Part shown: positions 23,336 to 26,667 of the stretch, piece after piece
How positions within the stretch are numbered: position 1 is the first letter of the stretch
Layout: each line of letters opens with the position of its first letter
NCBI GenBank assembly: GCA_034698045.1
Contig: JAQGAU010000524.1
Location: 1 to 26,667 of the forward strand
Direction: 5' to 3'
Origin: Paramacrobiotus richtersi
Lineage: Eukaryota > Tardigrada > Eutardigrada > Parachela > Macrobiotidae
Length of the DNA: 26,667 nt
Notes under the pieces: model-generated
Seen by the model: only the letters and a program-made list of their open reading frames with translations
Databases searched by the model: none
What the model was told of the DNA's origin: nothing
Translations under genes and position numbers: made by a program

Positions 23336-23659
23336 AGATTAAAATAACAGCCCCGGCGGTTAGAAACGAACGCAGCGGACGACAAGGCGCGACTTAAAGT
23401 GGGAAAGAAACCTGGGATTCTCCTGCTGCTGATGCATCCGTACCACGACCAGGGAATTCTCATAAAATATGGTTGCCAAAAGTTCCAGCAGTGGATTCAG
23501 ACGGCGTCCGTCTGTTTACTATGTTGGAGGCTAAACCTGTCGTCGTAACGCACTGAGCTCCATTACATACATTACGCTGCACACCTAATAATATGGGGAT
23601 GCAAAATGTTAAGAAAAAAATGCAGTTTACGAGTTGACAGTTCTCGACACAGTGGTCCC

Positions 23660-25420
23660 TACCCGGTGTAAATGTTATACATAACCAGACTACTCATCAG
23701 TTTAATAACCGCGAGGCGGTAAAATGAACAGAATCTTGTTTAAATAATAAAGTATACATTGCTCAGTAGCAAAAGACGGCTCACGCCATTAAGTAGCATG
23801 CGATTTCAGGAAAGGTACGTAAAGTATCTGTCGATCCCTTGCTTTTTATGCGTGTTGGCTTGCTGTTTGAATTATCGGTTAGGTGATCGTTTCTTGTATA
23901 TAATATTTAGGCCGTAGTGTGACTTATTTACGGCGAAATCCAACGTTGATTTAATGTAAAACGGCATTTTCCTGAAGTAAGCTAATTTAAGACATAATGT
24001 CAGCTGCATGAAAGTTCACTGTAGTGGCGAAGTTTGCAGTCAGTCGAGATATGCAGTCTGAAATTCTGAAATGGGCACACATTCGGAAGGTGCGGGTATA
24101 TGTTGGGCCGCAGCTCGAACGCCCTAACGATCGTAACACGCTTTGACATTACTGAGGTTCAGTCGAACTGCGAACTTCAATCCGCTTTATCAAAATGCTG
24201 TGTCAGAGCTCGGATATGAGTTGGGATGGGAGAATGCCCCTTGTTCAGCCGGTCTGTACATTACCAACGTTCAAACGGTATGGTTCATGCACTGACGATC
24301 TTTCTGCTTGGTCCCTTCCTAAATGCACGAAAGATTCGCAGTATATCAACAACCACGATCGTAACGTACATACGCGTAATTATACAAGATACCAAATTGA
24401 TCCCATCTGCACCCGTGCAGATTTCGGTAACTATCAACATCGGATAATTTATTATGATTCCTGATAATCATTATGACAATGTATAATGCTGCCTGCTAAT
24501 AATAATAGTGCAACTTTGTCGAGTATATGCTAAAACAACATAAAAAACATCATTAAATTATGAAATCAGAGTATATTCGGCAGGTATATTATATTGGTCG
24601 TGGATGGCTGGAGTCACGCTGCTCAGAAATGCATATGCATTATGAAACATTCGCCCAAAGAATCGAGAAAAAAACGATACTTAATTGACTAAAAAGTCAT
24701 ATATTTAAACAGGCTGAGAATAGCATACGTAGACATTTTGCTCAGCGATGCCGGCTCCAAGGAACTGGTTTCTGCTTCGCTCAAAACACCAAATCGGCCG
24801 TCCGGATCGAAGGTCCTCCATCTGTGAAAAGGTCAAGCGTGAGGCATCAGTGTTTTAATTCCAAGGGGTTCGAACGTTACAGCACTAACGGGCACACTGT
24901 CATTCGACGACAAAAAATCGGTTATTTTCACTAGCTAGTACATAGCTGTACACACTGCGGTATCATTGTGCCTTGTGTGAATTTGTTGCCCTCAAGTTCA
25001 CTTCAAGATTTAGTTTTTACCAAAATTGTTTTCATTTTTTTCTTACTTTTTGCCGATTTCCCTTGTCTCGAGTAATCGGTCTGGTAACTCCTCGGATAAG
25101 AGGAAACGGTACAGGGCAAGCGCTGTTGACCTGTCCTTGTCCGAAACATCGGGACTGTAACGCTCGATACATTTCAGAAGAGTATGGAAATTATCCAACT
25201 CCGGTTGCCGACAATTAAACCTAACGTAAGGAATGAAAACGCCCGGTACTGGCCTTCGTTCGGCAGGCATCGCGTCAATCCCCTGCCCCTGCAGAACTTC
25301 TTCGACCTGCGGCTTGATTTGAAGGGGATCATTCGCGTAGGACGGATATATCAGCTTCTGCAGCTTATAATTCCGTATGATTAACAGGTCGGCATCAGCC
25401 CATTCCAGTGCCCTATCACC
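23660..25420 (-). repeat. Right arm of the large inverted duplication
   Basis: On the minus strand: F-box 3' coding remnant (25420-25043), its 3' flank (to about 24440), then a nearly full repeat A (24420-23660). Homology with the left arm ends abruptly at about 25418-25421, exactly where the retrotransposon frame begins. The spacer between the arms (23336-23659) is unrelated to either and has no gene. Confidence 0.75.
25043..25420 (-). pseudogene. Truncated F-box paralog (C-terminal fragment)
   Basis: Codes an equivalent of the last 125 or so residues of the intact F-box gene, with shared stretches such as NDPLQIKPQVEEVL and DNFHTLLKCIERYSPDVSDK and the same stop position. It has no start, no F-box and no N-terminal domain. 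Near 25385-25405 a net loss of seven bases relative to the intact gene throws VIGHWNGLMP out of frame with the following NYKLQKL segment. It is cut at 25420 by the retrotransposon. The long conserved C-terminal frame suggests that decay is fairly recent. Confidence 0.8.
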
Positions 25421-26667
25421 TGTGTAACGGTTAAACAACTTTTGAACGACAACCAATTTGCGTATCGCAGTAAAAGGTCAACCGAATTACAGCTCTTTCT
25501 CTTTACCAAGATAGTAACTGATTTCATACTAAACGGTATTGAAGTTGATGCGATTTTTTTGGATTGCTCCAAAGCTTTCGACAAATGTTCCCATCAGAAA
25601 ATCGTAAGCGCTCTCTGTGAAATTAACCTTCCCAGTCAGATAATACATCTGTTGTCAGATTACCTTAAAAATCGATCACAATGTGTGGTTGTCGATGGAA
25701 TTGTGTCTGAAACTGTACCAGTGACAAGTGGTGTGCCGCAGGGCTCTGTTCTGGGCCCGCTGTTGTTTATACTGTTGCTGAACAAAATTTCTAGCGCTTT
25801 ACGCAACGGCAGCTTTATTTTCCTGTTTGCTGACGATATTGTGATATTTCGTCCTCTGTGCAGTGAGGATGACAGTCGCTTGTTGCAGGCTGATGCCGAT
25901 AGTGTCAACGACTGGCTTTTGGATAAGCAGTTGTGTCTGAACGCTGAAAAGTCAGTGCATGTTTGCTTTTCTAAAAAGCGGCTTGTTATGAGTTCGAACA
26001 GCTACGCTATTGCTGGGATGCAAATACCACGTTCTGATGTTGTGAAGTATCTCGGAGTATTGGTTGACCGTGAGTTCAACTGGAAAGCCAACACGAACAG
26101 CGTAGCGGCAAAGTGTAACAGAAGAAACAGTTATATCAGCTATCTTTTTCGGCACAGTGACTCTGGTGCCAGGTTAAGACTATTTCAATCTCTTGTCTGC
26201 CCTCTGATTGATTACTGCAGTTCGGTTGTACACCCTGTTCTTAAAACATCAGCAGAAATACTAGAAAAGTGTCAACGTCGTTTTACGAAAACAGTCCGTT
26301 TGGGAAGTGAGGCGATTGACTACACCGGTCGTTTACAAGAGCTTAATTGGGACTGTCTGGAAATTCGTCGGTTGAAGAAAACTCTGGCGTTTATTTACAA
26401 GTTAAAATTCCGTCTGATCCCCATGGGTGAAAGCATCTTTCAGCCTCTGTCAGTGCGGTCTGCTGCTTGTGAATCTGTTTCAGGGTGCACAAGATCCCAA
26501 GAACGGATAAAGGACCATCCCTGGCCAATCGAGCCGGTGCCAACCATCTGGAATGGTACAGTGTTCAAGACTGCCCACGGAAGCCACTTTGAAAGAATAT
26601 CGTCGCTGTGGAACGAGCTATGCTTTCCACGAGAAGCATATAACTCACTGCGATCCTTCGAAACAGC
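25421..26667 (+). mobile_element. 5'-truncated non-LTR retrotransposon (CR1/Jockey-like), runs off the window
   Basis: Begins abruptly inside the reverse-transcriptase domain at the point where F-box homology stops. 5' truncation is usual for target-primed insertion. The 3' end, tail and target duplication lie outside the window, so the clade is a guess from the motifs. Confidence 0.8.
25424..26667 (+). CDS. Reverse transcriptase, partial (non-LTR retrotransposon ORF2)
   Basis: One open frame of 414 codons without a stop, open at both ends. RNA-templated DNA polymerase that copies the element at a nicked target. Visible motifs in order: NQFAYRSKRSTE; motif A FLDCSKAFD (about 25557-25582); motif B SGVPQGSVLGPLLFIL (about 25728-25772); catalytic FADD (25826-25837), where other families have YADD; LNAEKS; and YLGVLVDREFNW. 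The C-terminal part includes RLFQSLVCPLIDYCSSV and a final WNEL...YNSLRSF typical of CR1/Jockey/L2 elements. The endonuclease domain and the N-terminal part of RT are missing, so this copy cannot move on its own. The absence of stops over 1.2 kb indicates a young insertion. Confidence 0.88.

Overview
This window is nuclear DNA of a small animal. Its genes are split by short GT-AG introns (58 to 835 nt). Coding exons are GC-rich in an AT-rich background, there is a metazoan-type tryptophan 2,3-dioxygenase, and transposons and repeats lie in the introns and spacers. A tardigrade or similar invertebrate fits the gene content, but that is a guess. All exon joins below come from reading splice sites and reading frames by eye.

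Region 1 (about 1.0-6.9 kb) is a cluster of four short secreted-protein genes, three on the minus strand and one on the plus strand. All have one plan: a tiny first exon coding a signal peptide, a phase-1 intron, and a GC-rich second exon for a mature protein of about 80-100 residues. Two genes (1207-2401 and 6063-6871) are clear paralogs sharing IMDNIQAVMVAN. The other two (3302-3699 and 4780-5189) share a C-terminal Gly zipper, NGLxxAGGILxGIGGAL. I recognise no known family. This is the best candidate for an undescribed system.

Region 2 (8.0-9.8 kb) is a four-exon tryptophan 2,3-dioxygenase gene with the haem and catalytic histidines kept but a divergent substrate loop. From 9.8 to 12.7 kb I see no convincing gene, only the tail of an old retroelement and a possible promoter or leader.

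Region 3 (12.8-16.8 kb) is one three-exon gene of about 999 codons. It joins five 31-32-residue amphipathic repeats, a membrane hairpin, a Cys-rich segment, a P-loop GTPase domain, a Cys/His cluster and a coiled coil. Its second intron carries a 452-bp foldback transposon built of GGGGATGT-like repeats. A one-base frameshift breaks exon 3.

Region 4 (18.0-26.7 kb) is repeat-rich: a 1.1-kb terminal-inverted-repeat element, a three-exon F-box gene, a large inverted duplication of its 3' end and flank, a broken F-box copy, and a 5'-truncated non-LTR retrotransposon abutting that copy and running off the window.
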